DNA of 64,000 nt from NCEH01 sp002257205 (GTDB lineage Bacteria; Pseudomonadota; Alphaproteobacteria; Rhizobiales; Xanthobacteraceae). Made by a program: the position numbers and the translations under genes. Where the stretch lies: assembly GCF_043195105.1 (NCBI RefSeq), contig NZ_JBAFWO010000002.1. The stretch is one strand, 5' to 3'. Below the pieces are notes generated by a model that saw nothing but the letters and a program-made list of their open reading frames with translations, did no database searches and was not told where the DNA came from. Positions 25,796 to 35,234 of this stretch are shown in pieces (the first letter of the stretch is position 1; each line of letters begins with the position of its first letter).

Positions 25796-27118
25796 ATGCG
25801 CTTGTCCCGCTATTTTCTGCCCATCCTTCGTGAAGTTCCGAAGGAGGCGGAGATCGTTTCGCACCGGCTCATGCTGCGCGCCGGCATGGTGCGGCAGGAG
25901 AGCGCGGGCATCTATGCCTGGCTGCCGCTCGGTCACCGGGTGCTGACCAAGATCTGCAACATCATCCGCGAAGAGCAGAACCGCGCCGGCGCCAATGAAA
26001 TGCTGATGCCGACCATCCAGTCGGCGGACCTGTGGCGCGAGAGCGGGCGCTATGACGACTACGGCAAGGAGATGCTGCGCATTCGCGACCGTCACGATCG
26101 CGAGATGCTGTTCGGCCCGACCAATGAGGAAATGGTCACCGAGATCGTGCGGGCCTATGTGAAATCCTACAAGAGCCTGCCGCTGAACCTTTACCATATC
26201 CAGTGGAAGTTCCGCGACGAGGTGCGCCCGCGCTTCGGCGTTTACCGCTCGCGCGAGTTTTTGATGAAGGATGCCTATTCCTTCGACCTCGATGCGGAAG
26301 GCGCCCGCCATTCCTACAACAAGATGTTCGTCGCCTATTTGCGCACCTTCTCGCGGATGGGGCTGAAAGCGATTCCCATGGTGGCCGATACCGGGCCGAT
26401 CGGCGGCAATCTCTCGCATGAATTCATCATTCTCGCCTCCACCGGCGAGAGCGAGGTGTTCTGCCATGCCGATTATCTGGATCTCGCCCCGCCGGCCGCC
26501 GACGTGAATTTCGACGATGCGGCCCAGCTCCAGGGCGTGTTCGACCAGTGGACGAAGCTCTACGCCGCGACCTCCGAAAAGCATGACGAAGCCGCGTTCG
26601 CCGCGATCCCCGAGGCGCGCCGCATGGCCGCGCGCGGCATCGAGGTGGGGCACATCTTCTATTTCGGCACCAAATATTCCGATCCCTTCGGCGCCAAGGT
26701 GCAGGGGCCGGACGGCGCCGAGCATCCGATCCACATGGGCTCCTACGGCATCGGGCCCTCGCGGCTGGTGGCGGCGATGATCGAAGCGTCCCATGACGAG
26801 AACGGCATCATCTGGCCGGATGCGGTGGCGCCGTTCCAGGTGGGCATCCTCAACCTCAAGGTGGGCGATGCCGCGGTCGATGGCGCCTGCGCCGAGCTTT
26901 ACGCGAAGCTCACCGCCAGCGGGGTCGACGTGCTCTATGATGATACCGAAGAGCGGGCCGGGGCGAAATTCGCCACAGCCGATCTCATCGGTCTGCCGTG
27001 GCAGATCCTGGTGGGACCCAAGAGCCTCGCCGAGGGCAAGGTCGAACTGAAGCGCCGCTCCGACGGCTCGCGTGAACTCATGTCCATCGCGGACGCCTAT
27101 GAAAGGCTCAAGAAATGA
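25796..27118 (+). CDS. proS: Prolyl-tRNA synthetase (short alphaproteobacterial type)
   Basis: A 440-residue class II synthetase charging tRNA-Pro. Motif 1 and 2 regions ('GIYAWLPLGHRV', 'IQWKFRDEVRPRFGV', 'REFLMKDAYSFD') and motif 3 ('GSYGIGPSRLVAA') are present, followed by the C-terminal anticodon-binding domain. The protein lacks the ~180-residue editing insertion of E. coli ProS, as usual in this group. The start at 25796 yields 'MRLSRYFLPILRE', the family N-terminus. The stop overlaps an ATG at 27115, and lolC follows. Confidence 0.95.
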   Translation: MRLSRYFLPILREVPKEAEIVSHRLMLRAGMVRQESAGIYAWLPLGHRVLTKICNIIREEQNRAGANEMLMPTIQSADLWRESGRYDDYGKEMLRIRDRHDREMLFGPTNEEMVTEIVRAYVKSYKSLPLNLYHIQWKFRDEVRPRFGVYRSREFLMKDAYSFDLDAEGARHSYNKMFVAYLRTFSRMGLKAIPMVADTGPIGGNLSHEFIILASTGESEVFCHADYLDLAPPAADVNFDDAAQLQGVFDQWTKLYAATSEKHDEAAFAAIPEARRMAARGIEVGHIFYFGTKYSDPFGAKVQGPDGAEHPIHMGSYGIGPSRLVAAMIEASHDENGIIWPDAVAPFQVGILNLKVGDAAVDGACAELYAKLTASGVDVLYDDTEERAGAKFATADLIGLPWQILVGPKSLAEGKVELKRRSDGSRELMSIADAYERLKK

Positions 27119-27132
27119 CAGGAGGCCAGCGC

Positions 27133-28425
27133 ATGGCTCCAGCTTCTGCGGCCCGCTCGGAAGAACCGACGGGCACGCGGCCGTTCTCGGCCTTCGAATG
27201 GATGCTGTCCCTGCGCTACTTGCGGGCACGCCGCAAGGAAGGCTTCATCTCGGTGATTGCCGGCTTTTCGTTCCTCGGCATCGTGCTCGGCGTGGCGACG
27301 CTGATCATCGTGATGGCGGTGATGAACGGCTTCCGCCAGGAATTGCTCGGCAAGATCCTCGGCCTCAACGGGCATCTGCTGGTGCAGCCGCTGGAAACGC
27401 CGCTGACCGATTATATCGCGGTGGCGGATCGCATTGCCAAGCTCCACGGCGTGCGGCTTGCCGTGCCGCTGGTGGAAGGGCAGGCGCTGGCCTCCTCGCC
27501 CTATAATGCCAGCGGCGTTCTGGCGCGCGGGCTTTCGGAAAAGGACCTGCGCGGCCTGCCCTCGATCGCGAACAATATCCGCCAGGGCAGCCTGGAAGGC
27601 TTCGACAAGGGGCAGGGCGTGGCGATCGGCAAGCGCCTCGCCGACCAATTGGCGCTGCGCGCCGGCGACAACATCACACTGGTGGCGCCACGTGGCGCGG
27701 TGACGCCCATGGGCACGTCGCCGCGCATCAAGGTCTATAAGATCGCGGCGGTGTTCGAGATCGGGATGTCGGAATACGACAGCGCCTTTCTCTTCATGCC
27801 GCTGCCGGAGGCGCAGGCGTATTTCAACCGACCGAACGATGTGAACGCCATCGAGGTCTATATCGACAACCCCGATGACGTGGCGATCCTCAAGCCGGCG
27901 ATCCAGGCGGCGGCGGAGCGGCCGGTCTATCTGGTGGACTGGCGCCAGCGCAACGCCACCTTCTTCAATGCGCTCCAGGTTGAGCGCAACGTGATGTTCC
28001 TCATTCTCACGCTGATCGTGCTGGTGGCCGCGCTGAACATCGTGTCGGGCCTCATCATGCTGGTGAAGGACAAAGGGCGCGATATCGCGGTGTTGCGCAC
28101 CATGGGCGCGACGCAAGGGGCGATCATGCGCGTGTTCCTCATCACCGGCGCCAGCATCGGCGTGGTGGGCACGATGGTGGGGCTGGGGCTCGGGGTTCTG
28201 GTGTGCCTGAACATCGAGGAAATCCGCCGCTTCATCTCCTATCTCACGTCCACGGAGTTGTTCTCGCCGGAGCTATATTATCTCAGCCGCCTGCCGGCGG
28301 AGATGAATGCCGGGGAAACAACCGCGGTCGTGGTCATGGCGCTTGTGCTGTCGCTGCTCGCCACCCTTTATCCCTCCTGGCGGGCCGCGCGGCTCGATCC
28401 GGTGGAAGCGTTGAGATACGAGTGA
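27133..28425 (+). CDS. lolC: Lipoprotein-releasing ABC transporter permease LolC/LolE
   Basis: A 430-residue permease of the Lol system, which releases outer-membrane lipoproteins from the inner membrane to LolA. It has an N-terminal membrane helix after 'EWMLSLRYLRARRKEGFISV', a large periplasmic domain (about residues 50-270), then three helices with 'MLVKDKGRDIAVLRTMGA' and the C-terminal 'YPSWRAARLDPVEALRYE'. The start at 27133 has AGGAGG seven bases upstream; the ATG at 27115 overlaps proS and is less likely. As in many alphaproteobacteria, a single permease gene is followed by lolD. Confidence 0.93.
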   Translation: MAPASAARSEEPTGTRPFSAFEWMLSLRYLRARRKEGFISVIAGFSFLGIVLGVATLIIVMAVMNGFRQELLGKILGLNGHLLVQPLETPLTDYIAVADRIAKLHGVRLAVPLVEGQALASSPYNASGVLARGLSEKDLRGLPSIANNIRQGSLEGFDKGQGVAIGKRLADQLALRAGDNITLVAPRGAVTPMGTSPRIKVYKIAAVFEIGMSEYDSAFLFMPLPEAQAYFNRPNDVNAIEVYIDNPDDVAILKPAIQAAAERPVYLVDWRQRNATFFNALQVERNVMFLILTLIVLVAALNIVSGLIMLVKDKGRDIAVLRTMGATQGAIMRVFLITGASIGVVGTMVGLGLGVLVCLNIEEIRRFISYLTSTELFSPELYYLSRLPAEMNAGETTAVVVMALVLSLLATLYPSWRAARLDPVEALRYE

Positions 28426-29135
28426 TGGCGATTTCTCCCTTCCAGACAGAGCCCAATCCGGCCGCCCTTGCGCTTGCCGGCGTGGGGCGGCGCTACGTTC
28501 AGGGTGCGGGCACCATCGAGGTGCTGCGCGGGGCGGATCTCGTGGTCGAGCGTGGCCAGTCGGTGGCGCTGGTGGCGCCTTCCGGTTCGGGTAAATCCAC
28601 CCTGCTGCATATGGCGGGCTTGCTGGAGCATCCCGACGAGGGCGAGGTCTTCATCGACGGGCAGCCCACGGTGAAACTGCCCGACCGCGAGCGCACCCGC
28701 ATGCGGCGGGTGCATGTGGGCTTCGTCTATCAATCCCATAATCTGCTGGCGGAATTCTCGGCGCTGGAAAACGTGATGATGCCGCAGATGATCCGCGGCC
28801 TGTCAAAGAAGGACGCCGCCGCACGGGCGAAGGATCTGCTGGGCTATCTCGGCCTCGGCCATCGCCTCACCCATCGCCCGTCGGAGCTGTCCGGCGGCGA
28901 GCAGCAGCGCGTCGCCATCGCCCGCGCCCTCGCCAATGCGCCGCGCCTGCTGCTGGCGGACGAACCGACCGGCAATCTCGATCCCAAGACCTCGGACCAT
29001 GTGTTCTCCGCTCTCGCCGAACTGGTCCATGCCACCGGGGTCGCCGCCATCATTGCCACGCATAATCTGCAATTGGCGGCGCGCATGCATCGGCGAGTCA
29101 CGGTGATAGACGGTCGGATTGTCGAGCTGGACTAG
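28425..29135 (+). CDS. lolD: Lipoprotein-releasing system ATP-binding protein LolD
   Basis: A 236-residue ABC ATPase that powers the Lol release complex. Walker A 'APSGSGKSTLLH', Q loop 'VYQSHNLL', signature 'LSGGEQQRVAIARAL', Walker B 'LLLADEPTGNLD' and the switch 'THN' are all present. The ATG overlaps the lolC stop by one base. The parS palindrome lies 15 bases after its stop. Confidence 0.94.
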   Translation: MAISPFQTEPNPAALALAGVGRRYVQGAGTIEVLRGADLVVERGQSVALVAPSGSGKSTLLHMAGLLEHPDEGEVFIDGQPTVKLPDRERTRMRRVHVGFVYQSHNLLAEFSALENVMMPQMIRGLSKKDAAARAKDLLGYLGLGHRLTHRPSELSGGEQQRVAIARALANAPRLLLADEPTGNLDPKTSDHVFSALAELVHATGVAAIIATHNLQLAARMHRRVTVIDGRIVELD

Positions 29136-29150
29136 GCGCCCCGCGCAAAA

Positions 29151-29166
29151 TGTTTCACGTGAAACA
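29151..29166. other. parS site (ParB-binding centromere-like palindrome)
   Basis: TGTTTCACGTGAAACA is a perfect 16-bp palindrome and is identical to the conserved bacterial chromosomal parS consensus. ParB loads here, spreads as a CTP clamp and directs origin segregation with ParA. It lies in the 197-base non-coding gap between lolD and the convergent EamA gene. Known parS sites cluster near oriC, so this segment may be origin-proximal. I saw no second match in the window. Confidence 0.88.
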
Positions 29167-29332
29167 ATAACTTAGCGCGGAGAAACTTCGGTTTAGGGGC
29201 TCGTCTCCGCGCTCCTCGGCCCGATGAAGCCGCGAATTCGATGAAAGTTCGGCGCCGATTTCGGCCGCACGCCGCCTCGCCCGGGACAGGCCTTCGCTCC
29301 GGCCCGCCACACGGGTCGCGCCGCTCGGCGGA

Positions 29333-29767
29333 TCAGCGCAGGGCGACCAGGATGGCGCCGGCGGCGATCAGCGCGACGCCGGCCCAATTTATGAGCGAGA
29401 GTCGCTCGCCGAGGAACAGCGCGCCGAACACGGCGACCATCACCACGCTGAGCTTGTCGAGCGGCGCCACCTTCGCCGCCTCGCCGATTTGCAGGGCGCG
29501 GAAATAACACAGCCAGGACGCGCCCGTGGCGCTGCCGGACAGCACCAGGAACAGCCAGGTCTTCGCCGAGATGGTATCGAGCGGCTGCCACGCCTGCCCG
29601 GCGACGACCATCAGCGTGATGATGGCGAGAATGACGATGGTGCGGATGAGGGTTGCCAGATCGCTGTGAACGGCGCTGACCCCCAGTTTGCCGAAGATGG
29701 CGGTGAGCGCCGCGAATAGGGCCGCGCCGAGCGCCCAGAACTGCCAGCTGCCGATGAAGCCCCGCAT
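29333..29767 (-). CDS. Half-size EamA (drug/metabolite transporter) family protein
   Basis: A 144-residue inner-membrane protein with about five helices and a single EamA domain. Motifs: 'AALFAALTAIFGKLG' near the N-terminus, 'ASWLCYFRALQIGEAAKVAPLDKLS' in the middle and 'GALFLGERLSLINWAGVALIAAGAIL' at the end (motifs quoted approximately). Full-length DMT exporters have two such domains, so this form probably works as a dimer. The substrate cannot be read from sequence. It is transcribed alone, divergently from dnaE. Confidence 0.8.
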   Translation of the reverse strand: MRGFIGSWQFWALGAALFAALTAIFGKLGVSAVHSDLATLIRTIVILAIITLMVVAGQAWQPLDTISAKTWLFLVLSGSATGASWLCYFRALQIGEAAKVAPLDKLSVVMVAVFGALFLGERLSLINWAGVALIAAGAILVALR

Positions 29768-29931
29768 GGTGATGCCCCGTTCAGGAAACGCGCGGGGAAC
29801 TGTCGTGGATCATGCGTTGGAGGCAAATGGAAAGTTGAACTTGCTGCGGCTCGCCGAGCGTCCCATCTGGGGTACGATACGACATTGCGACTCGTGCGCG
29901 GCGTCCGCGCGTATCGCCCCCTGGAAGATCC

Positions 29932-32900
29932 ATGCGCACTCCCGGCTTTGTCCATCTCCACGTCCATTCCTCCTATTCGCTGCTGGAGGGCGCGCTCTCG
30001 ATCGGCAAGCTGGCCGATCTGGCCAAAGCCGACTCGCAGCCCGCTTTGGCGCTGACCGACACCGGAAATCTGTTCGGCGCGCTGGAATTCTCGGAGAAAA
30101 TGGCGGGCGCCGGCATTCAGCCCATCATGGGATGTTCGCTGGCGGTGGACCTCGTGGAAGCGCCCGGCCCGCGCGGCGCCCTGCCGCCCAAGAAGCCGCG
30201 CCTAGTCCTGCTGGCCGCGCGCGAGATCGGCTGGCGCAACCTGATGAAGCTGGTCTCCCGCGCCTTCATGGAGACGCCGAGCGACGAGGAATCGCGCATC
30301 TCGCTCGACTGGCTGCGCGAGGCGAACGAGGGGCTGATCGCGCTCACCGGCGGCCCCAATGGCCCCATCGACCGGGCACTTGCCGGCGGGCATGGCGACC
30401 TTGCCGCCGAGCGGCTCGACATGCTGGCGCAGATGTTCGGCGACCGGCTCTATGTGGAGCTCCAGCGCCACGGCATGGAGCGCGAGCGCATCGTCGAGCC
30501 GCAATTGCTGGAGCTGGCCTATTCCCGCGCGCTCCCGCTGGTGGCCGCCAACGAGCCGTTCTTCGGTTCGCACGGCGATTATGAGGCCCATGATGCGCTC
30601 GGCTGCATCGCCGAGGGCCGGGTGGTGGCCGATGGCGAGCGCCCGCGCCTGACCCCGGACCATCGCTTCAAGACCCGCGAGGAAATGCTCACCCTGTTCG
30701 CCGATCTGCCCGAGGCGACGGCGAACACGGTGGAAATCGCCCAGCGCTGCGCCTACCGGGTGCGCACGGTGAAGCCGATCCTGCCGCGCTTCACCACCGG
30801 CGGCGGCGATGGCGATCCGCTCGCGGAAGAGGCGGCGGAGCTGGAGCGGCAGGCGCAGGAAGGGCTTGTCGCCCGCCTTGCCAAGCATGGGCCGGCGCCC
30901 GGCCTGGAGGTCGCCGTCTATGAGCAGCGCCTCGCCTACGAATTGTCCGTCATCACCAAGATGAAGTTTCCCGGCTACTTCCTCATCGTGTCGGACTTCA
31001 TCAAATGGGCGAAGGCGCATGACATCCCGGTGGGACCGGGGCGCGGTTCCGGCGCCGGCTCGCTGGTGGCGTATTCGCTCCAGATCACCGATCTCGACCC
31101 GCTGCGCTTCGGCCTGCTGTTCGAACGCTTCCTGAATCCCGATCGCGTGTCCATGCCGGACTTCGACGTGGATTTCTGCCAGGAGCGCCGCGACGAGGTG
31201 ATCCATTACGTCCAGCAGCGCTATGGGCGCGCGCAGGTGGCGCAGATCATCACCTTCGGTACGCTCCAGGCGCGCGGCGTGCTGCGCGACGTCGGCCGGG
31301 TGCTGGAAATGCCCTATGGCCAAGTGGACAAGCTCTGCAAGCTGGTGCCGCAGAACCCCGCCGCGCCGGTCACGCTGAAGCAGGCGATCCATGACGAGCC
31401 GCGCCTTCAGGCCGCCCAGGCCGAGGAAGAGGTGGTCAAGCGCGCGTTCGATATCGCCGTTCGCCTGGAAGGGCTGAACCGCCACGCCTCGACCCATGCC
31501 GCCGGCATCGTGATCGGCGATCGGCCCTTGCATGAATTGGTGCCGCTTTATCGCGATCCCAAGTCCGACATGCCGGTCACCCAGTACAATATGAAATGGG
31601 TGGAGCAGGCGGGCCTTGTGAAGTTCGACTTCCTCGGCCTGAAGACGCTGACCACCATCGAGAAGGCCGTGAAGCTGGTGCACCAGCGCGGCATCGACCT
31701 CGATATCTCGAAGATCCCGCTCGACGATCCCAAGACCTACGCCATGCTGGCACGCGGCGAGACGGTGGGCGTGTTCCAGGTGGAAAGCGCGGGCATGCGC
31801 CGCGCGCTGGTGGATATGAAGGCCGACCGGGTGGAAGACCTGATCGCCCTCGTGGCGCTCTATCGTCCCGGCCCCATGGCCAATATCCCGGTCTATTGCG
31901 ACTGCAAGCACGGACGCGCGGAGCCGGACTATATCCACCCCAAGCTCGAGCCCTATCTGAAGGAAACATTCGGCGTCATCATCTACCAGGAACAGGTGAT
32001 GCAGATCGCGCAGGCGCTGTCGGGCTATTCGCTCGGCGAAGCCGACCTGCTGCGTCGCGCCATGGGCAAGAAGATCCGCGCCGAGATGGAGAAACAGCGC
32101 GAGCGCTTCGTCTCCGGGGCCGAGGAAGGCGGCGTGCCGAAGGCACAGGCCGATACGATCTTCGACCTGCTGGCCAAGTTCGCGGATTACGGCTTCAACA
32201 AATCCCACGCGGCGGCCTATGCCCTGGTCGCCTATCAGACGGCCTGGCTGAAGGCCAATTATGCGACGGAATTCCTCGCCGCCTCCATGACGCTGGACAT
32301 GGGCAATACCGACAAGCTGGCGGAATTCCGCCAGGAGGCGCAGCGGCTCGGCATCGAGGTGGTGCCGCCCAACATCAATCTCTCCACCCGCGAATTCGCC
32401 GTGGTGGACGGCAAGATCATCTATGCGACGGCGGCCATCAAGGGCGTGGGCGGGCATGCCGTCGATGCACTGGTGGCGGCGCGCGCGCAGAAGCCCTTCG
32501 CCTCGCTTTCCGATTTCGCGGACCGCCTGCCCGCCAAGCTGGTCAACAAGCGCACCCTGGAAAGCCTGGTGGCGGCGGGCTGCTTCGACGTGCTGGAGAA
32601 GAATCGGGCGCGGGTCTTCGCCGCCCTCGATTCCATCGCCGCCCATGCCGCGCGCGAAGAGCAGGGGCGGGCGCTGGGCCAGAACGACATGTTCGGCTCC
32701 GGTCCGGTGAAGGCCGACCTGCCCTTGCCGGATGCCGCGCCCTGGGAGCCGGCGGAGCGCCTGCAGCGTGAATATGATTCCATCGGCTTCTTCCTCACCG
32801 GCCACCCGCTGGACGATTATGCGCAATCCCTGAAGAAGCTGCGGGTGCAGCCGTTCAGCGATTTTGCCCGCGGCGTGCGCGCCGGTGCGGCGGCGGGGCG

Positions 32901-33372
32901 ACTCGCCGCCACCGTGGTGTCCAAGCAGGAGCGGCGCACCAAGTCGGGCACGCGCATGGGCATCGTTGGGCTCTCGGACCCGTCCGGCCATTTCGAGGCG
33001 GTGATCTTTTCGGAAGGGCTCGCCCATTATCGCGATCTGCTGGAGCCCGGCACGCCCATCCTCATGATGGTCAATGCCGAACTTCAGGGCGAGGACGTGC
33101 GGGTGCGCATCCAGACCTGCGAGCGGCTCGACGCGGCCACCGCCAAGCATCACAAGAGCCTGCGGATTTTCGTGCAATCCGTCGATCCCCTGGAGGGAAT
33201 CGCCAAGCGCCTGTCAGGCGGCAAGGGCGATGGCGAAGTCAGCCTCATCTTGATGATGGAACAGGGCAAGGCGGAGGTCGAAATCCGCCTCGACGGCCGC
33301 TATCCGGTCTCGCCGCAGATCGCCGGGGCGCTCAAGGCGATTCCGGGCGTGGTCGCGGTGGAAGCGGCCTGA
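29932..33372 (+). CDS. dnaE: DNA polymerase III alpha subunit
   Basis: A 1146-residue replicative polymerase. The N-terminal PHP domain starts 'FVHLHVHSSYSLLEGA'. The palm contains 'MPDFDVDFCQERR' with Asp410 and Asp412 at the position of the E. coli catalytic pair, the 'GPGRGSGAGSLVAYSL' motif lies just before, and 'YGFNKSHAAAYA' marks the fingers region. A C-terminal OB-fold region ('ERRTKSGTRMGIVGLSD') follows. It is of the DnaE1 type. The gene starts divergently from the EamA gene; a LysR gene follows after 16 bases. Confidence 0.96.
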   Translation: MRTPGFVHLHVHSSYSLLEGALSIGKLADLAKADSQPALALTDTGNLFGALEFSEKMAGAGIQPIMGCSLAVDLVEAPGPRGALPPKKPRLVLLAAREIGWRNLMKLVSRAFMETPSDEESRISLDWLREANEGLIALTGGPNGPIDRALAGGHGDLAAERLDMLAQMFGDRLYVELQRHGMERERIVEPQLLELAYSRALPLVAANEPFFGSHGDYEAHDALGCIAEGRVVADGERPRLTPDHRFKTREEMLTLFADLPEATANTVEIAQRCAYRVRTVKPILPRFTTGGGDGDPLAEEAAELERQAQEGLVARLAKHGPAPGLEVAVYEQRLAYELSVITKMKFPGYFLIVSDFIKWAKAHDIPVGPGRGSGAGSLVAYSLQITDLDPLRFGLLFERFLNPDRVSMPDFDVDFCQERRDEVIHYVQQRYGRAQVAQIITFGTLQARGVLRDVGRVLEMPYGQVDKLCKLVPQNPAAPVTLKQAIHDEPRLQAAQAEEEVVKRAFDIAVRLEGLNRHASTHAAGIVIGDRPLHELVPLYRDPKSDMPVTQYNMKWVEQAGLVKFDFLGLKTLTTIEKAVKLVHQRGIDLDISKIPLDDPKTYAMLARGETVGVFQVESAGMRRALVDMKADRVEDLIALVALYRPGPMANIPVYCDCKHGRAEPDYIHPKLEPYLKETFGVIIYQEQVMQIAQALSGYSLGEADLLRRAMGKKIRAEMEKQRERFVSGAEEGGVPKAQADTIFDLLAKFADYGFNKSHAAAYALVAYQTAWLKANYATEFLAASMTLDMGNTDKLAEFRQEAQRLGIEVVPPNINLSTREFAVVDGKIIYATAAIKGVGGHAVDALVAARAQKPFASLSDFADRLPAKLVNKRTLESLVAAGCFDVLEKNRARVFAALDSIAAHAAREEQGRALGQNDMFGSGPVKADLPLPDAAPWEPAERLQREYDSIGFFLTGHPLDDYAQSLKKLRVQPFSDFARGVRAGAAAGRLAATVVSKQERRTKSGTRMGIVGLSDPSGHFEAVIFSEGLAHYRDLLEPGTPILMMVNAELQGEDVRVRIQTCERLDAATAKHHKSLRIFVQSVDPLEGIAKRLSGGKGDGEVSLILMMEQGKAEVEIRLDGRYPVSPQIAGALKAIPGVVAVEAA

Positions 33373-33388
33373 GCGGGCCGCCCCGGCC

Positions 33389-34300
33389 ATGGCCTATCGG
33401 CTGCCGCCGCTCAACGCGCTGCGCCTGTTCGAGGCGGCGGGCCGACACCTCTCGTTCAAGCTTGCGGCGGAGGAACTCAACCTCACGCCGAGTGCGGTGA
33501 GCCACGGGGTTCAGGGACTTGAGGATTGGCTCGGCGTGCCGTTGTTCGCCCGTGGCCACCGGCAATTGACCCTGACGCCGGCGGGGGAGGCCTATCTTCC
33601 GCGGGTGCGGGAGATCCTGGCGCAAATCGCATCCGCCACTGAAGCCGTGCCGGGGCGCCGCCCGGCGGATCGGCTGAGCGTGAGTGTTGCGCCCACCTTC
33701 GGCCTGCGCTGGCTCATTCCCCATCTCTCCCGCTTCCAGGCCCGCCATCCCGGCATCGACGTGAGCCTCGACAGCGCCCACCGCAGGATCGAGTTTCCGC
33801 GCGACGGGGTGGACATGGCCATTCGCATGGGGGAGGGCGGCTGGCAGGGCGTTTCCGCCGATCTGCTGGTGCGGCAGCACTTGGTCCCCGTGTGCGCGCC
33901 GCGCCTCGCCGCCGCGGTGCGGACGCACGCGGATCTGGCGGGCCACACCTTGCTGCATGTGACCGACGTGGCTGAGGACTGGGGCGCCTGGGCGGCCCTG
34001 CGCGGGGTCGCGGTGCCCGATCTGGAGCGCGGCTTGCGCTTTGATTCCATCCATCTGGCCTGGGAGGCGGCGGCACAAGGGCTTGGGGTCGCCATGGGGC
34101 GGCTGCCGGTCGTTGCCGGGGATCTCGAAGCGGGCCGGCTGGTGGCGGTGCTCGGGCCGCCGGTGGAGGCCCGCACCGCCTATTGGCTGCTGGCCGATCC
34201 GGCCTCGCTGCACCGGCCGGAGGTGGCGGCGTTCCGGAACTGGCTGCGGGACGAACTCGCCGCCCCGCAGCCGGGGACGCCGCCTCAGCGCCCCATGTAG
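33389..34300 (+). CDS. LysR family transcriptional regulator (GcvA-like)
   Basis: A 303-residue regulator. The N-terminal winged helix-turn-helix is 'PLNALRLFEAAGRHLSFKLAAEELNLTPSAVSHGVQGLEDWLG' (residues about 6-50 by position), with the GcvA-like 'FEAAGRHLSF' pattern. A C-terminal effector-binding domain follows ('RLSVSVAPTFGLRWLIPHL'). It is encoded 16 bases after dnaE. Its 3' end overlaps the convergent enoyl-CoA hydratase by 16 bases. Its target and effector are not evident; control of the neighbouring hydratase is possible but unproven. Confidence 0.88.
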   Translation: MAYRLPPLNALRLFEAAGRHLSFKLAAEELNLTPSAVSHGVQGLEDWLGVPLFARGHRQLTLTPAGEAYLPRVREILAQIASATEAVPGRRPADRLSVSVAPTFGLRWLIPHLSRFQARHPGIDVSLDSAHRRIEFPRDGVDMAIRMGEGGWQGVSADLLVRQHLVPVCAPRLAAAVRTHADLAGHTLLHVTDVAEDWGAWAALRGVAVPDLERGLRFDSIHLAWEAAAQGLGVAMGRLPVVAGDLEAGRLVAVLGPPVEARTAYWLLADPASLHRPEVAAFRNWLRDELAAPQPGTPPQRPM

Positions 34301-35082
34301 CGGGGCTGGCGCCGCTCGATCCAGGCTTCCAGGCCCTCGCGCAGGTCGTGGGTCGGGACCATGCGGGCGAACTGCTCGCTTTCCACCTGGAGACCCTCGC
34401 CGATGGTCTGGTTGATGCCGCGCGTCACCGCCGTCAGGACGCTGGTCACCGCCACGGGCGAGTGGCGCATGATGCGCTGCGCCAAGGCCCGCGCCGCCGG
34501 GATGAGCTCGGCTGCCGGCACGATCTGGTTGATCAGGCCCAGCGCGAGGGCGTGCTGCGGCGAGAAGCTGTCGCCGGTCAGCAGCAGCTCCAGCGCGCGC
34601 TTGCGCCCGGCGAGGCGCGGCAGGCGCTGGGTGCCGCCAAAGGTGGGCGGCATGCCGAGCTTGATTTCCGGCTTGGCAAACAGCGCAGTTTCGCTGGCGA
34701 TGGCGAGCGGCGCCGCTTCCGTGATCTCGCATCCACCACCGAAGGCGATGCCGTTGACCGCCGCGATGATGGGCTTGGGAAAGGCCTCGATCCGCGAGGT
34801 CAGCGTCTGGCCACGCCTGACGAAATCGCGCACCGCGCCGAGCGGGCCGAGGCGCACGCTGCGGGAAAACTGATGAATGTCGCCGCCGGCGGAGAAAGCC
34901 TTCTCCCCCGCACCGGTGAGAATCACCGCTTTCACGGTCTCATCGGTTTCCAGCGTGTCGAGGAAGGACAGCAGCGCATCGGCGAGGGCATAATCGATGG
35001 CGTTCAGCTTTTCCGGCCGGTTGAGGGTGAGGGTGGCGATACCCTCGCTAATGTCGCAAAGGACGGGGTGCAGGGACGACAT
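34285..35082 (-). CDS. Enoyl-CoA hydratase/isomerase family protein
   Basis: A 265-residue crotonase-fold protein, probably hydrating trans-2-enoyl-CoA. The oxyanion-hole residues are in 'AFSAGGDI' and 'GIAFGGGCE'; both glutamates used for catalysis in rat mitochondrial hydratase have counterparts ('GGGCE' and 'KPEIKLG'). The start at 35082 follows GGAG at six bases; another ATG at 35094 would add four residues. It overlaps the LysR gene tail-to-tail by 16 bases and is divergent from rpsB. The exact pathway is unknown. Confidence 0.85.
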   Translation of the reverse strand: MSSLHPVLCDISEGIATLTLNRPEKLNAIDYALADALLSFLDTLETDETVKAVILTGAGEKAFSAGGDIHQFSRSVRLGPLGAVRDFVRRGQTLTSRIEAFPKPIIAAVNGIAFGGGCEITEAAPLAIASETALFAKPEIKLGMPPTFGGTQRLPRLAGRKRALELLLTGDSFSPQHALALGLINQIVPAAELIPAARALAQRIMRHSPVAVTSVLTAVTRGINQTIGEGLQVESEQFARMVPTHDLREGLEAWIERRQPRYMGR

Positions 35083-35157
35083 GGGCGGCTCCATTGGGGC
35101 TGGCGTTGAATGTGCCCCAAGGCTGGCCGCCGCGACCGGGCGCGGGCAAACGCGAAA

Positions 35158-35199
35158 AATCCGCGTGCAGGTGAGAAAATCTCACTTAACCAGCGGATT
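35158..35199. repeat. Nested inverted repeat upstream of rpsB
   Basis: Outer arms AATCCGC (35158-35164) and GCGGATT (35193-35199) enclose inner arms GTGAG (35171-35175) and CTCAC (35181-35185). It lies between the divergent hydratase gene and the rpsB promoter. It could be a two-part operator or an RNA hairpin; there is no T-run for termination. Confidence 0.4.
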
Positions 35200-35234
35200 C
35201 CCTGGGAAGGGGAGGGCGAAAATCGGCGGTGCCC

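Noticed and set aside
30202..33177. Long minus-strand frame opposite dnaE
   Set aside because: No recognisable domain; dnaE on the plus strand is intact with all polymerase motifs.
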